Shown in pieces: positions 6,827 to 14,054 of a stretch of 47,342 bases of DNA. Position 1 is the stretch's first letter, and each line of letters opens with the position of its first letter. The notes below the pieces were generated by a model, which was not told the DNA's origin, did not search any database, and was given only the letters and a program-made list of their open reading frames with translations. The translations under genes were made by a program, and so were the position numbers. This DNA is from Clostridiales bacterium (GTDB lineage: Bacteria; Bacillota; Clostridia; Caldicoprobacterales; UBA3941): NCBI GenBank assembly GCA_012735575.1, contig JAAYGY010000082.1:1-47342 (forward strand), written 5' to 3'.

Positions 6827-9325
6827 GTGAAACTTAGAATAAGGCGTCCAGTAATATGGGTAACAGTGGCATATGTAATTGGAATACTCATATCTTTATA
6901 TACCAAATGGAGGCTGACATATTTTTATATAGTCCTTTTTCCATTGCTGATTTTTGGCCTAATAGCCATAAAGCTTAAATGGAAGGGGCTATATTTATCC
7001 TTATTTTTCTCTTTGTTCATCCTCATAGGTATAGCCAATACTTTCATACACAATAAACCCGATACCCACCTAGATAATTTTATTGGGCAAACTATTGACC
7101 TTTATGGTCAGGTTGTAGAAATAGTTAGTAGTGCTGACTCTAAAATATCCTTTGTTCTGGAAACTCGTAGCATTAGTCATATTGATAAAGATTATGCATA
7201 TAAGGGAAGGGTTAGGGTAACTATCTATTTTAACCTGCAAAAACAAGATCATATATCCCAAAATGATATTAATAATAAGTATCAAACATCAATAAATAAG
7301 CATGATCAAAGATCAGATCAGACATTAACAAAAACAAATAAGTATAATCAAATATCAAAAATTCAGCATAATCCCCTATCCATAAATACAGGAGACTGGG
7401 TGAAGCTAAGGGGGACCATAGAAAAGCTCCAGGGAGTAAGAAACCCAAAAGGTTTTGATTACAGGGCATATTTGGCCCGCCGTGGAGTCCATTATACCAT
7501 TGGTACGGCAAGCAGAAATATCCTTTCAATTGATTCGGGAAAGCTTGCCTGGCCCCAATCATGGATAGAATCCATAAGGCAATATATGGGACACGTCTTT
7601 GATACCTATATAGGAGGCATGGGGTCAAGGCTGATGAAGGCCATGATTATAGGCCAAAGATGGGGCTTGCCTTCAGAGCTGAGAGAGGAGTTTGCCAATA
7701 CAGGTATTGCCCATATCCTGGCCATATCCGGGCTCCATATAGGTTTTATAGTTCTTCTTTTGTCATGGTTAACTAAAGGTTTAAAGCTTTCACCCACAGC
7801 CACTTTTATAATTCAGGGAACAGTTTTAGTCTTTTACTGTATAGTAGTAGGAGGAAGTTCATCGGTACTAAGGGCAAGCCTTATGGCCATTATACTACTG
7901 GGCGGCAAAGCAGTAGGACGTAAGGCCGATCCTTTAAACAGCTTGTCATTAGCAGCCTTTGTGATTTTGCTTATAAGGCCCCTGGAATTATTAGAGATAG
8001 GTTTTCAGCTTTCCTTTTTAGCAGTAGCTGGAATTGTTCTTTTTAATGAGCAATTGGCCTCCAGGCTGGGTAAACTTCCTGCTGGTATTGGAGATGTCAT
8101 AGGGGTTATGCTGTCTGCCCAGTTGGGTACCTGGCCCATATTGGCCTATTATTTTAACACATTCTCCATAATTAGTTTTATAGCCAACCTTATACTAGTT
8201 CCCATAGCAGGTGTCATTGTAATTTTGGGGCTAATACTACTTATGGCTGCAGCGGTTTTTCCCCTTGTGGCACAGGTTATTGGCTGGTGGCTGTGGCTGC
8301 TTTGCCAGTTTTTAATAGGGACTAATAAATGGTTGTCAGGCATTCCCTGGGCCAATATTCTGGTAGTATCTCCAGGGCTATTATTTATGGCGGCCTATTA
8401 TTTTATACTACTGATTTTCTCCTGGGAACGGCCCTTGTGGGTAAAAAGGCCATGGCGTATAAGTCTGATTTTGGTATTGTCTTTATTAATATTACAAGTA
8501 GCAACACCTCTGGTTGACAATCAATTTAAGGTTATTTTTGTAGATGTGGGACAGGGAGACTGTATATACATAAAAACTCCAGATGAAAAACATATTCTGG
8601 TGGATGGAGGAGGAAGGCCTCAGGGAGTAGGTGATTTTGATGTAGGGGAGGAAATTGTGGTTCCATTTTTACTTAAAAACGGAATAAAAAAGCTGGATCT
8701 TGTGGTAATGTCCCATGGCCATGATGATCATATGGGAGGACTTATACCTGTTATTAGGGATTTAAAGGTAGATGCATTTATGGAATTTCCACCAGGACAG
8801 CCTTCTGAAAGATATCAAGAATTAAGGGAACTAATAGATAAAAGAAGTATTAAACATATTAATGCCATAGGGGGCCAAACCTATAGGGTGGGCAGATATG
8901 TCTTTATTGACATTATATACCCTACTCCCCAGCCTGAGGTTGTGGACAGCTTGTATGATAACAATGAAAACAATCTGTCCCTGGTAATGAGAATTAGATA
9001 CAAAGAGGCCAGTATAATGCTAACAGGGGATATTGAAGAGGGAGTGGAGTCCTATTTATCAAGTTTTTGGCAGGAGAGGATATCCATATTAAAGGTAGCC
9101 CATCATGGCAGTAACACTTCTTCTACAGATAAATGGCTGGATGTTATAAATCCCCGAATTGCCGTAATCCAAACAGGAAAGAATAATTTTGGGCATCCTC
9201 ATCCTCAGGTTATAGAGAGGCTGGAGGAAAGAGGTTCCAAGGTGTATAGAAACGACAAAAACGGTGCAATTATATGTGTTTATGGCAGGGGGAAATGGCG
9301 TATAAATACCATTGTTAAAGAATAA
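6827..9325 (+). CDS. comEC: ComEC/Rec2-family DNA uptake channel protein
   Basis: An 832-residue membrane protein with the full ComEC plan. There are N-terminal membrane segments, then an OB-fold-like region (TGDWVKLRGTIEKLQGVRNPKGFDYRAYL), then the competence domain with its hallmark HILAISGLHIGFIVLLL and multiple transmembrane helices to about residue 560. The C-terminal metallo-beta-lactamase-like domain has VVMSHGHDDHMGG and KVAHHGSNTSS. It would form the inner-membrane channel for single-stranded DNA in transformation. The GTG at 6827 has GGGGAG 6 nt upstream. Oddity: residues about 138-187 are an Asn/Gln/Lys-rich insertion built from in-frame 21-nt repeats. No other com genes are adjacent. 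Confidence 0.95.
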   Translation: MKLRIRRPVIWVTVAYVIGILISLYTKWRLTYFYIVLFPLLIFGLIAIKLKWKGLYLSLFFSLFILIGIANTFIHNKPDTHLDNFIGQTIDLYGQVVEIVSSADSKISFVLETRSISHIDKDYAYKGRVRVTIYFNLQKQDHISQNDINNKYQTSINKHDQRSDQTLTKTNKYNQISKIQHNPLSINTGDWVKLRGTIEKLQGVRNPKGFDYRAYLARRGVHYTIGTASRNILSIDSGKLAWPQSWIESIRQYMGHVFDTYIGGMGSRLMKAMIIGQRWGLPSELREEFANTGIAHILAISGLHIGFIVLLLSWLTKGLKLSPTATFIIQGTVLVFYCIVVGGSSSVLRASLMAIILLGGKAVGRKADPLNSLSLAAFVILLIRPLELLEIGFQLSFLAVAGIVLFNEQLASRLGKLPAGIGDVIGVMLSAQLGTWPILAYYFNTFSIISFIANLILVPIAGVIVILGLILLMAAAVFPLVAQVIGWWLWLLCQFLIGTNKWLSGIPWANILVVSPGLLFMAAYYFILLIFSWERPLWVKRPWRISLILVLSLLILQVATPLVDNQFKVIFVDVGQGDCIYIKTPDEKHILVDGGGRPQGVGDFDVGEEIVVPFLLKNGIKKLDLVVMSHGHDDHMGGLIPVIRDLKVDAFMEFPPGQPSERYQELRELIDKRSIKHINAIGGQTYRVGRYVFIDIIYPTPQPEVVDSLYDNNENNLSLVMRIRYKEASIMLTGDIEEGVESYLSSFWQERISILKVAHHGSNTSSTDKWLDVINPRIAVIQTGKNNFGHPHPQVIERLEERGSKVYRNDKNGAIICVYGRGKWRINTIVKE
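7274..7357 (+). repeat. In-frame 21-nt tandem repeat inside comEC
   Basis: Four consecutive 21-nt units begin at 7274, 7295, 7316 and 7337. Units 1, 2 and 4 start AATAAG and share ATCAAA-type cores; unit 3 is diverged. They encode NKYQTSI, NKHDQRS, DQTLTKT and NKYNQIS, a 7-residue repeat, so the frame is kept whatever the copy number. Confidence 0.75.
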
Positions 9326-9421
9326 AATGGGGAAAGTTGTCGTGGTAAATATTATGGTGTTATGGTAAAATAATTCTGTAGTGTAATATAGTGTTATAGG
9401 TTAGGGGAAGGAGTTTGTACT

Positions 9422-10855
9422 ATGAAAAGATTTGAAAACAAAGAATGGAAAGATAGCATGCGTATCACCTTCGACTTTAACAACATGATGTCGGAGTTTG
9501 TCGGAGAAGAAGGTTTTGACTGGGAGGAAATTGAAACCTTAGACCCCCAACTCAAAAAAGCTGCTCAGGCTATGGAAGAAAAGAGAAAAGCAGGGCAGAT
9601 GGAGTGGCGGGAACTACCATACAATCAGGAAGAAGTAGTTAAGGATATTTTAGAAACAGCAGATGAAATAAAGGAAAAGTTCGACAACTTCGTTGTCTTG
9701 GGCATTGGAGGTTCAGCCTTAGGGCCAATTGCAGTCCAGCAGGCTTTAAACCATATGTTCTACAATGAGCTTCCAAAAGAAAAGAGAGACGGCTGCCCCA
9801 GGCTATACGTAGTGGACAATGTAGACCCTGAACGTATGGAAGGCTTATTTGACATTATTGATGTAGAAAAGACCGTCTTCAATGTAATTACAAAATCTGG
9901 TAGCACCTCTGAGACCATGGCACAATTCCTTATTGTAGTAGACCTGCTAAAAGAAAAGGTAGGGGAAAACTATAAGGACCATATCATAGCTACCACAGAC
10001 ATGGAAAAAGGTAACCTTATAAAGATTGCACGTCAGGAAGGATTTAAGACCTTCTATATTCCAGGGGGAGTAGGAGGAAGGTTCTCTGAGCTTAGCCCTG
10101 TAGGTCTTCTTGCAGCCGCGGTTTGTGGTATCGATATAGAAGAACTGCTAGCTGGTGCTGCCTATATGGATGAGATAGTAAGCCAGTCCGACCCATACCA
10201 AAATCCGGCTTATATGGCAGCAACCCTGCAATATCTGGCTATGAAGGCTGGAAAGAACATTTCAGTAATGATGCCCTATGCCGACTCTCTAAAATATATG
10301 GCTGACTGGTATGCTCAGTTGTGGGCTGAAAGCTTGGGCAAGAGATATGATCTAGAAGGCAATGAGGTCTTTGTTGGTCAAACCCCTGTCAAGGCTTTAG
10401 GAGTAACCGACCAGCATTCCCAAATACAGCTATATACAGAAGGGCCTTTTGATAAGGTAATTACCTTCCTGGGAGTAAAAGAGTATAGAAACAAGGTAGA
10501 CATTCCTGAAGGGTACGAAGAAATCCCTGCAGTTTCTTTCCTGGGAGGTCATACCTTAAATGAGCTTATCCATGCTGAGCAATTGGCTACGGAATATGCC
10601 CTGTTAAAGGCCAACAGACTTAACAGAACTATAACCCTGCCTGAAGTCAATGCCTTTACAGTAGGACAACTTCTTTACTTTATGGAAGTAGAGACTGCTT
10701 TTGCAGGAGAACTACTCAATATCAATGCCTTCGATCAACCAGGTGTAGAAGAAGGTAAAAATGCTACCTATGCATTGCTGGGACGACCAGGCTATGAGGA
10801 AAAGAAGGCAGAGCTTGATTCCAGGCCAAAGAAGAAAGATAAATATATACTGTAA
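9422..10855 (+). CDS. pgi: Glucose-6-phosphate isomerase
   Basis: A 477-residue cytoplasmic enzyme interconverting glucose-6-phosphate and fructose-6-phosphate. Phosphosugar-binding motifs are present: FVVLGIGGSALGPIAVQ near residue 95, TKSGSTSETMAQF near 160, GGVGGRFSELSPVGLL near 220 and the C-terminal catalytic region containing DQHSQIQLYTEGP. The length is close to the clostridial/bacilli Pgi type (about 450), with a longer C-terminus ending in a lysine-rich tail. The ATG at 9422 is preceded by GGAAGGAG. It is flanked by A/T-rich repeats; a decamer repeat follows directly downstream. It is probably transcribed alone. Confidence 0.96.
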   Translation: MKRFENKEWKDSMRITFDFNNMMSEFVGEEGFDWEEIETLDPQLKKAAQAMEEKRKAGQMEWRELPYNQEEVVKDILETADEIKEKFDNFVVLGIGGSALGPIAVQQALNHMFYNELPKEKRDGCPRLYVVDNVDPERMEGLFDIIDVEKTVFNVITKSGSTSETMAQFLIVVDLLKEKVGENYKDHIIATTDMEKGNLIKIARQEGFKTFYIPGGVGGRFSELSPVGLLAAAVCGIDIEELLAGAAYMDEIVSQSDPYQNPAYMAATLQYLAMKAGKNISVMMPYADSLKYMADWYAQLWAESLGKRYDLEGNEVFVGQTPVKALGVTDQHSQIQLYTEGPFDKVITFLGVKEYRNKVDIPEGYEEIPAVSFLGGHTLNELIHAEQLATEYALLKANRLNRTITLPEVNAFTVGQLLYFMEVETAFAGELLNINAFDQPGVEEGKNATYALLGRPGYEEKKAELDSRPKKKDKYIL

Positions 10856-10860
10856 TATAC

Positions 10861-10910
10861 CGTTAAATATTGTTAAATACTATTAAATACAGTAAAACAT
10901 TATTAAATAC
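10861..10910. repeat. Tandem repeat of a 10-nt unit downstream of pgi
   Basis: Five successive decamers (CGTTAAATAT, TGTTAAATAC, TATTAAATAC, AGTAAAACAT, TATTAAATAC) run without gaps; the pgi stop region just before (TGTAATATAC) looks like a sixth, diverged copy. The period is near one helical turn of DNA. Confidence 0.8.
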
Positions 10911-10912
10911 AA

Positions 10913-10943
10913 AGGAGTGGTTCACAGCAAAGGGATCACTCCT
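10913..10943 (+). other. Stem-loop in pgi / dehydrogenase gap
   Basis: AGGAGTG (10913-10919) pairs with CACTCCT (10937-10943) around a 17-nt loop, followed by AAAATTTTAT. It could be the pgi terminator or a leader structure of the next gene, whose start is 28 nt beyond it. The U-tract is too mixed to be confident of termination. Confidence 0.45.
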
Positions 10944-10970
10944 AAAATTTTATAAGGGAGGAAGATTGCT

Positions 10971-12101
10971 ATGAAGGAAATTGGAGTAGGTATTATAGGA
11001 TATGGGTTTATGGGTAAGGCTCATACCTATGCTTATAAAACCATGCCCCTCTTTTATGAAGATCTACCCTTTCGAATTCGGTTGGTGGGAGTGTGCAATC
11101 GCACTTTGGAAAAGGCCCAAAGGGCTAAAGAAGATATGGGCTTTGAATATGCCACCCAGAATGTTGAGGACCTATTTGACGATGACAATATCCAGATAAT
11201 CAATATATGTACGCCCAACAACCTGCACAGGGATCATGTGATCGGTGCTTTGAAGGCAGGAAAGCATGTATATTGCGACAAACCTTTGGCCTCCAACTAT
11301 GATGAAACTAAAGAAATACTGGAGGTATTGGATTCTACTAATGCCATTACACAGATGGCGTTTCAAAACCGATTTTTCCCTGCCACATTGAGAGCAAAAG
11401 AATTGATTGACAGTGGAGCATTGGGAAACATACTATCCTTTAGAGCCATGTATCTGCATTCAGGTTCTGTGGATCCTGATAGGCCCATGGGCTGGAAACT
11501 GGAAAAATCCATGGGAGGCGGTGTGCTGGCCGATCTAGGGTCCCATTTATTGGATCTAATCTATCATCTACTAGGTGAATATAAGGAAGTTTTTGCACAC
11601 AATATGATACTATATCCTAAACGTCCCCATCCCTCTGGAAAAATAGTGGATGTAGAAGCAGAGGATTTATCCATTCTAATTGTAAAGATGAAAAACGGTG
11701 GTACTGGAACCATAGAGGCATCAAAAATAGCCACCGGCACCAATGATGAGTTAATCTTCCAAATCCATGGAGACAAGGGCGCCATTAAGTATAATATGAT
11801 GGATCCAAACTGGCTGGAGTTCTATGACAATACCTTGCCAGAAGCTGATTTTGGTGGAAACAGGGGCTTTACAAGGATAGAATGTGTGCAGCGCTACAAG
11901 AGTCCTGGTGGCAAGTTTGTACCTTCCAAAGCACCTATAGGCTGGATACGCTCTCATGTTCATTCCTTATACAACTTTATAGATAATGTATATAAGGACA
12001 GGCCTTCCACCCCCTCTATCCGGGATGGAGCTTATATTCAATATGTTATGGAAATGGCTCATAAATCCAATGAACTTAAGCAATGGGTAACTGTTGACTA
12101 G
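10971..12101 (+). CDS. Gfo/Idh/MocA-family NAD(P)-dependent oxidoreductase
   Basis: A 376-residue sugar-dehydrogenase-family protein. The N-terminal Rossmann fold has VGIIGYGFMGKAHTYAY and the conserved CDKPLA turn (the EKP motif, here DKP) near residue 105. The C-terminal alpha/beta substrate domain has GGGVLADLGSHLLDLIYHLLG, whose His is the usual catalytic/substrate-binding residue. It should oxidise or reduce a sugar, inositol or sugar derivative; the substrate is not readable. The ATG at 10971 follows AAGGGAGG. No partner gene is adjacent, so the pathway is unknown. The stop is TAG, followed in the same frame by 45 further open codons of unclear meaning. Confidence 0.92.
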   Translation: MKEIGVGIIGYGFMGKAHTYAYKTMPLFYEDLPFRIRLVGVCNRTLEKAQRAKEDMGFEYATQNVEDLFDDDNIQIINICTPNNLHRDHVIGALKAGKHVYCDKPLASNYDETKEILEVLDSTNAITQMAFQNRFFPATLRAKELIDSGALGNILSFRAMYLHSGSVDPDRPMGWKLEKSMGGGVLADLGSHLLDLIYHLLGEYKEVFAHNMILYPKRPHPSGKIVDVEAEDLSILIVKMKNGGTGTIEASKIATGTNDELIFQIHGDKGAIKYNMMDPNWLEFYDNTLPEADFGGNRGFTRIECVQRYKSPGGKFVPSKAPIGWIRSHVHSLYNFIDNVYKDRPSTPSIRDGAYIQYVMEMAHKSNELKQWVTVD

Positions 12102-12367
12102 AGAATATTAAATTTTTCCTCGGCATCCTGCCTAGGCTGCGGCTTTTGTGCCTTCCATATGCCAAGTTTTCTTGACCAAATCAGCGAAGGCGTTCACTTA
12201 TCAATAGCACGTATATGCGAAGAAACAGTCCGCCCTTGATCAATAGTGCTTTTTCTTATACTTTTTGATGTGTAACTTATCATTTAGGTCATGTATAGCA
12301 GATAAAGTTCATATAGATAGTATGTAAAAATGTATGTAAAAGGCATTTTAGGATGCACTAAGAAAGA
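12102..12367. other. Intergenic island of unusual composition
   Basis: 266 bp without a convincing gene. The first half (about 12115-12245) is clearly richer in G+C than other gaps here and contains GCCTAGGC and CGGCATCCTGCC; the second half is A/T-rich. The first half can be read for 40 or so codons on both strands but has no start with a ribosome binding site. It may be a gene relic or a dispersed non-coding repeat. Confidence 0.5.
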
Positions 12368-12646
12368 ATGGGGTGGAAAGGTTTGGAAGTATATCAAGTG
12401 CCCATAGTTCCTCTAATCATTGGAGTGGTAGAGTTGTTAAAGAGCCTTGGTCTACCTAACAAATTTTCTGCTTTGGCTGCAGCAGTGTTAGGTGTATTGG
12501 CGGGTATTTTCTTTTTATATCCCCAGGATATACCAAAAGGAATAATTATCGGATTGTCCCTGGGGCTTGCGGCATCAGGCTTGTATTCAACTACTAAGAA
12601 TACTGTAGAAGGTGTAAAAAATATGAGGATGTCTGAAAACAAATAA
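12368..12646 (+). CDS. Small holin-like membrane protein
   Basis: A protein of 87-92 residues with three hydrophobic segments (VPIVPLIIGVVELLKSLG, FSALAAAVLGVLAGIFFL, IPKGIIIGLSLGLAASGLY) and a short charged tail. The layout resembles the small phage-holin-like proteins scattered in Firmicute genomes, but no endolysin, tail or other phage gene is near, so a lysis role is not supported. The annotated ATG at 12368 has only a weak AAGAAAG upstream; a TTG at 12383 has GGTGG 6 nt upstream and gives MEVYQVPIVPL, which I consider the more likely start. It is followed after 73 nt by sodC on the same strand, possibly co-transcribed. Confidence 0.6.
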   Translation: MGWKGLEVYQVPIVPLIIGVVELLKSLGLPNKFSALAAAVLGVLAGIFFLYPQDIPKGIIIGLSLGLAASGLYSTTKNTVEGVKNMRMSENK

Positions 12647-12719
12647 ATCAGGATATGAACGGATTATTATGCCTGGGAATAAAATAGTATCAGTTATCTA
12701 ACTTATGAGGAGGTTGGAT

Positions 12720-13217
12720 ATGATGATAAAGCCCAGGCATAATCCTAATCTGTCAGGAAGAGTAGTAGCTCACATTCAGGGAGGTCCCCTGGCACCTAAC
12801 ATAAATGGCATAGTATGGTTCAGAGATGTTTGTGGCATGGGAACTCAGGTATGTGTTGAGGTGACAGGTCTTCCACCATACAGGCCCGCCCGGAATGGGA
12901 TGGCCCCCATAGGTCCCTTTGGTTTTCATATACATGAGTATGGAAACTGTGAGATAGGCGATCCCCAGCAGCCTTTTGAAAGCGCAGGTGGACACTGGAA
13001 TCCTACCCATCAACCCCATGGCAACCACGCAGGGGATTTCCCGGTCCTGTTTTCCAACAAGGGATATGCTCATATGTGTTTTTATACCAATAAATTTAAC
13101 CCCAGGGATGTAGTGGGAAAATCAATAATAATCCATGAAAATCCTGATGACTATAGAAGCCAGCCATCAGGAAATGCCGGCAGACGTTTGGCATGCGGTC
13201 TTATTATTGAAGTATAG
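12720..13217 (+). CDS. sodC: Cu/Zn superoxide dismutase family protein
   Basis: A 165-residue protein with all copper and zinc ligands of Cu/Zn SOD in order: FGFHIHEYGNC (two copper His), GGHWNP (bridging His), HQPHGNHAGDFP (zinc His, His and Asp) and IIIHENPDDY (last copper His). The disulfide pair is GNC and ACG, and the catalytic Arg is in GNAGRRLACG. It would convert superoxide to peroxide and oxygen. No signal peptide or lipobox is visible, unlike most bacterial SodC, so it appears cytoplasmic or leaderless. The ATG at 12720 has GAGGAGG 6 nt upstream; the in-frame ATG at 12705 overlaps that site. It converges with rubrerythrin on a shared terminator. Confidence 0.92.
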   Translation: MMIKPRHNPNLSGRVVAHIQGGPLAPNINGIVWFRDVCGMGTQVCVEVTGLPPYRPARNGMAPIGPFGFHIHEYGNCEIGDPQQPFESAGGHWNPTHQPHGNHAGDFPVLFSNKGYAHMCFYTNKFNPRDVVGKSIIIHENPDDYRSQPSGNAGRRLACGLIIEV

Positions 13218-13232
13218 AAATAGTTTATAAAA

Positions 13233-13259
13233 AAAGTCCTCCCTTTTAAGGAGGACTTT
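13233..13259. terminator. Bidirectional terminator between sodC and rbr
   Basis: AAAGTCCTCC (13233-13242) pairs perfectly with GGAGGACTTT (13250-13259) around a 7-nt loop, with an A-run on the left so that the reverse transcript ends in U. Gene ends lie at 13217 and 13267. Confidence 0.85.
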
Positions 13260-13266
13260 CTATGAA

Positions 13267-13860
13267 TTAATAAGTTTCTTTGAATAGCTGGAAGTGGGGC
13301 TTTTTGTGTAGACAGGTGGGGCAAACCTCTGGAGCCTTTGCTCCTTTATGTATATATCCACATTTTCTGCAGATCCATTGTACTTCTTCGTCTTTCTCAA
13401 ATACTTTATTATTTTTCACATTTTCAGCAAGCTTGTTGAATCTTACTTCATGGTTTACCTCTGCCTTTGCAATCATGGTAAAGGCACTAGCCACTTCTGG
13501 GAAGCCTTCTTCCTTTGCAACTTCAGCAAAAGCAGGATATAGGTCTGACCACTCTTCATGCTCACCTGCTGCAGCAGCTTTTAGATTCTCATAGGTATCG
13601 CCAAGTGCCACAGGATAATCAGCTGTAATTTCGATAGCAGTTGGCAGTTCGCCTTCAAAACCTTCTACAAGGAATTTAAAGAAGCGGTTGGCATGAATTC
13701 TCTCATTATCAGCTGTTTCGAGGAAAATTTCTTCAATTTGCTTGTAGCCTTCTTTTCCAGCAACGCTGGCATACATAAAATATCTGTTGCGTGCCTGAGA
13801 CTCTCCAGCAAAGGCCTTTAATAGGTTCTCAGCAGTTTTTGTTCCTTTTAGACTCTTCAT
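13267..13860 (-). CDS. rbr: Rubrerythrin
   Basis: A 197-residue non-haem iron peroxidase. The N-terminal ferritin-like diiron domain (residues 1-150) carries the ligand motifs FAGESQARNRY, ETADNERIHANRF, AAAGEHEEW and KAEVNHEVRF. The C-terminal rubredoxin domain has CRKCG and CPTC for one iron. It reduces hydrogen peroxide in the cytoplasm of anaerobes, with electrons from rubredoxin/NADH oxidoreductases. The start ATG has GGAGG upstream, and a promoter TTCATA-17-TATAAT is seen just before. Being next to sodC, it would remove the peroxide that SodC makes. Confidence 0.97.
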   Translation of the reverse strand: MKSLKGTKTAENLLKAFAGESQARNRYFMYASVAGKEGYKQIEEIFLETADNERIHANRFFKFLVEGFEGELPTAIEITADYPVALGDTYENLKAAAAGEHEEWSDLYPAFAEVAKEEGFPEVASAFTMIAKAEVNHEVRFNKLAENVKNNKVFEKDEEVQWICRKCGYIHKGAKAPEVCPTCLHKKPHFQLFKETY

Positions 13861-13900
13861 ATCTATCTTCCTCCATTTTTATGTTTTATTAACTCACCTT

Positions 13901-13929
13901 ATTATATACCACTTTCCTTATTTTATGAA
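13901..13929 (-). promoter_or_regulatory. Probable rbr promoter
   Basis: On the reverse strand, TTCATA (13924-13929) and TATAAT (13901-13906) are separated by 17 bp, 41 nt upstream of the rbr start codon. No clear PerR-type dyad overlaps it. Confidence 0.55.
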
Positions 13930-13999
13930 ACATTTAATTGAGAGATTTTCTACAACCCTTTATATTTCCATATTACAACATGAATTTACTATAATCCTC

Positions 14000-14028
14000 T
14001 TGATTTTACATTAAAATATGGATAGACT
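14000..14028 (+). promoter_or_regulatory. Possible promoter of the RecQ-family gene
   Basis: TTGATT (14000-14005), 17-bp spacer, TAGACT (14023-14028), 26 nt before the start codon. The -10 hexamer is only a 4/6 match. Confidence 0.4.
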
Positions 14029-14054
14029 AAAGGTATGATAAGAGAGGGAATGTT

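Noticed and set aside
12099-12236. TAG readthrough (pyrrolysine-type) extending the Gfo/Idh/MocA protein
   Set aside because: The dehydrogenase is already complete at the TAG, no Pyl genes are in view, and the extension is only 45 codons; kept only as an island observation.
13280-13594. Forward frame opposite rubrerythrin
   Set aside because: It is the complement of a clearly recognised gene and lacks its own ribosome binding site; the same reasoning removes the other opposite-strand frames inside known genes.
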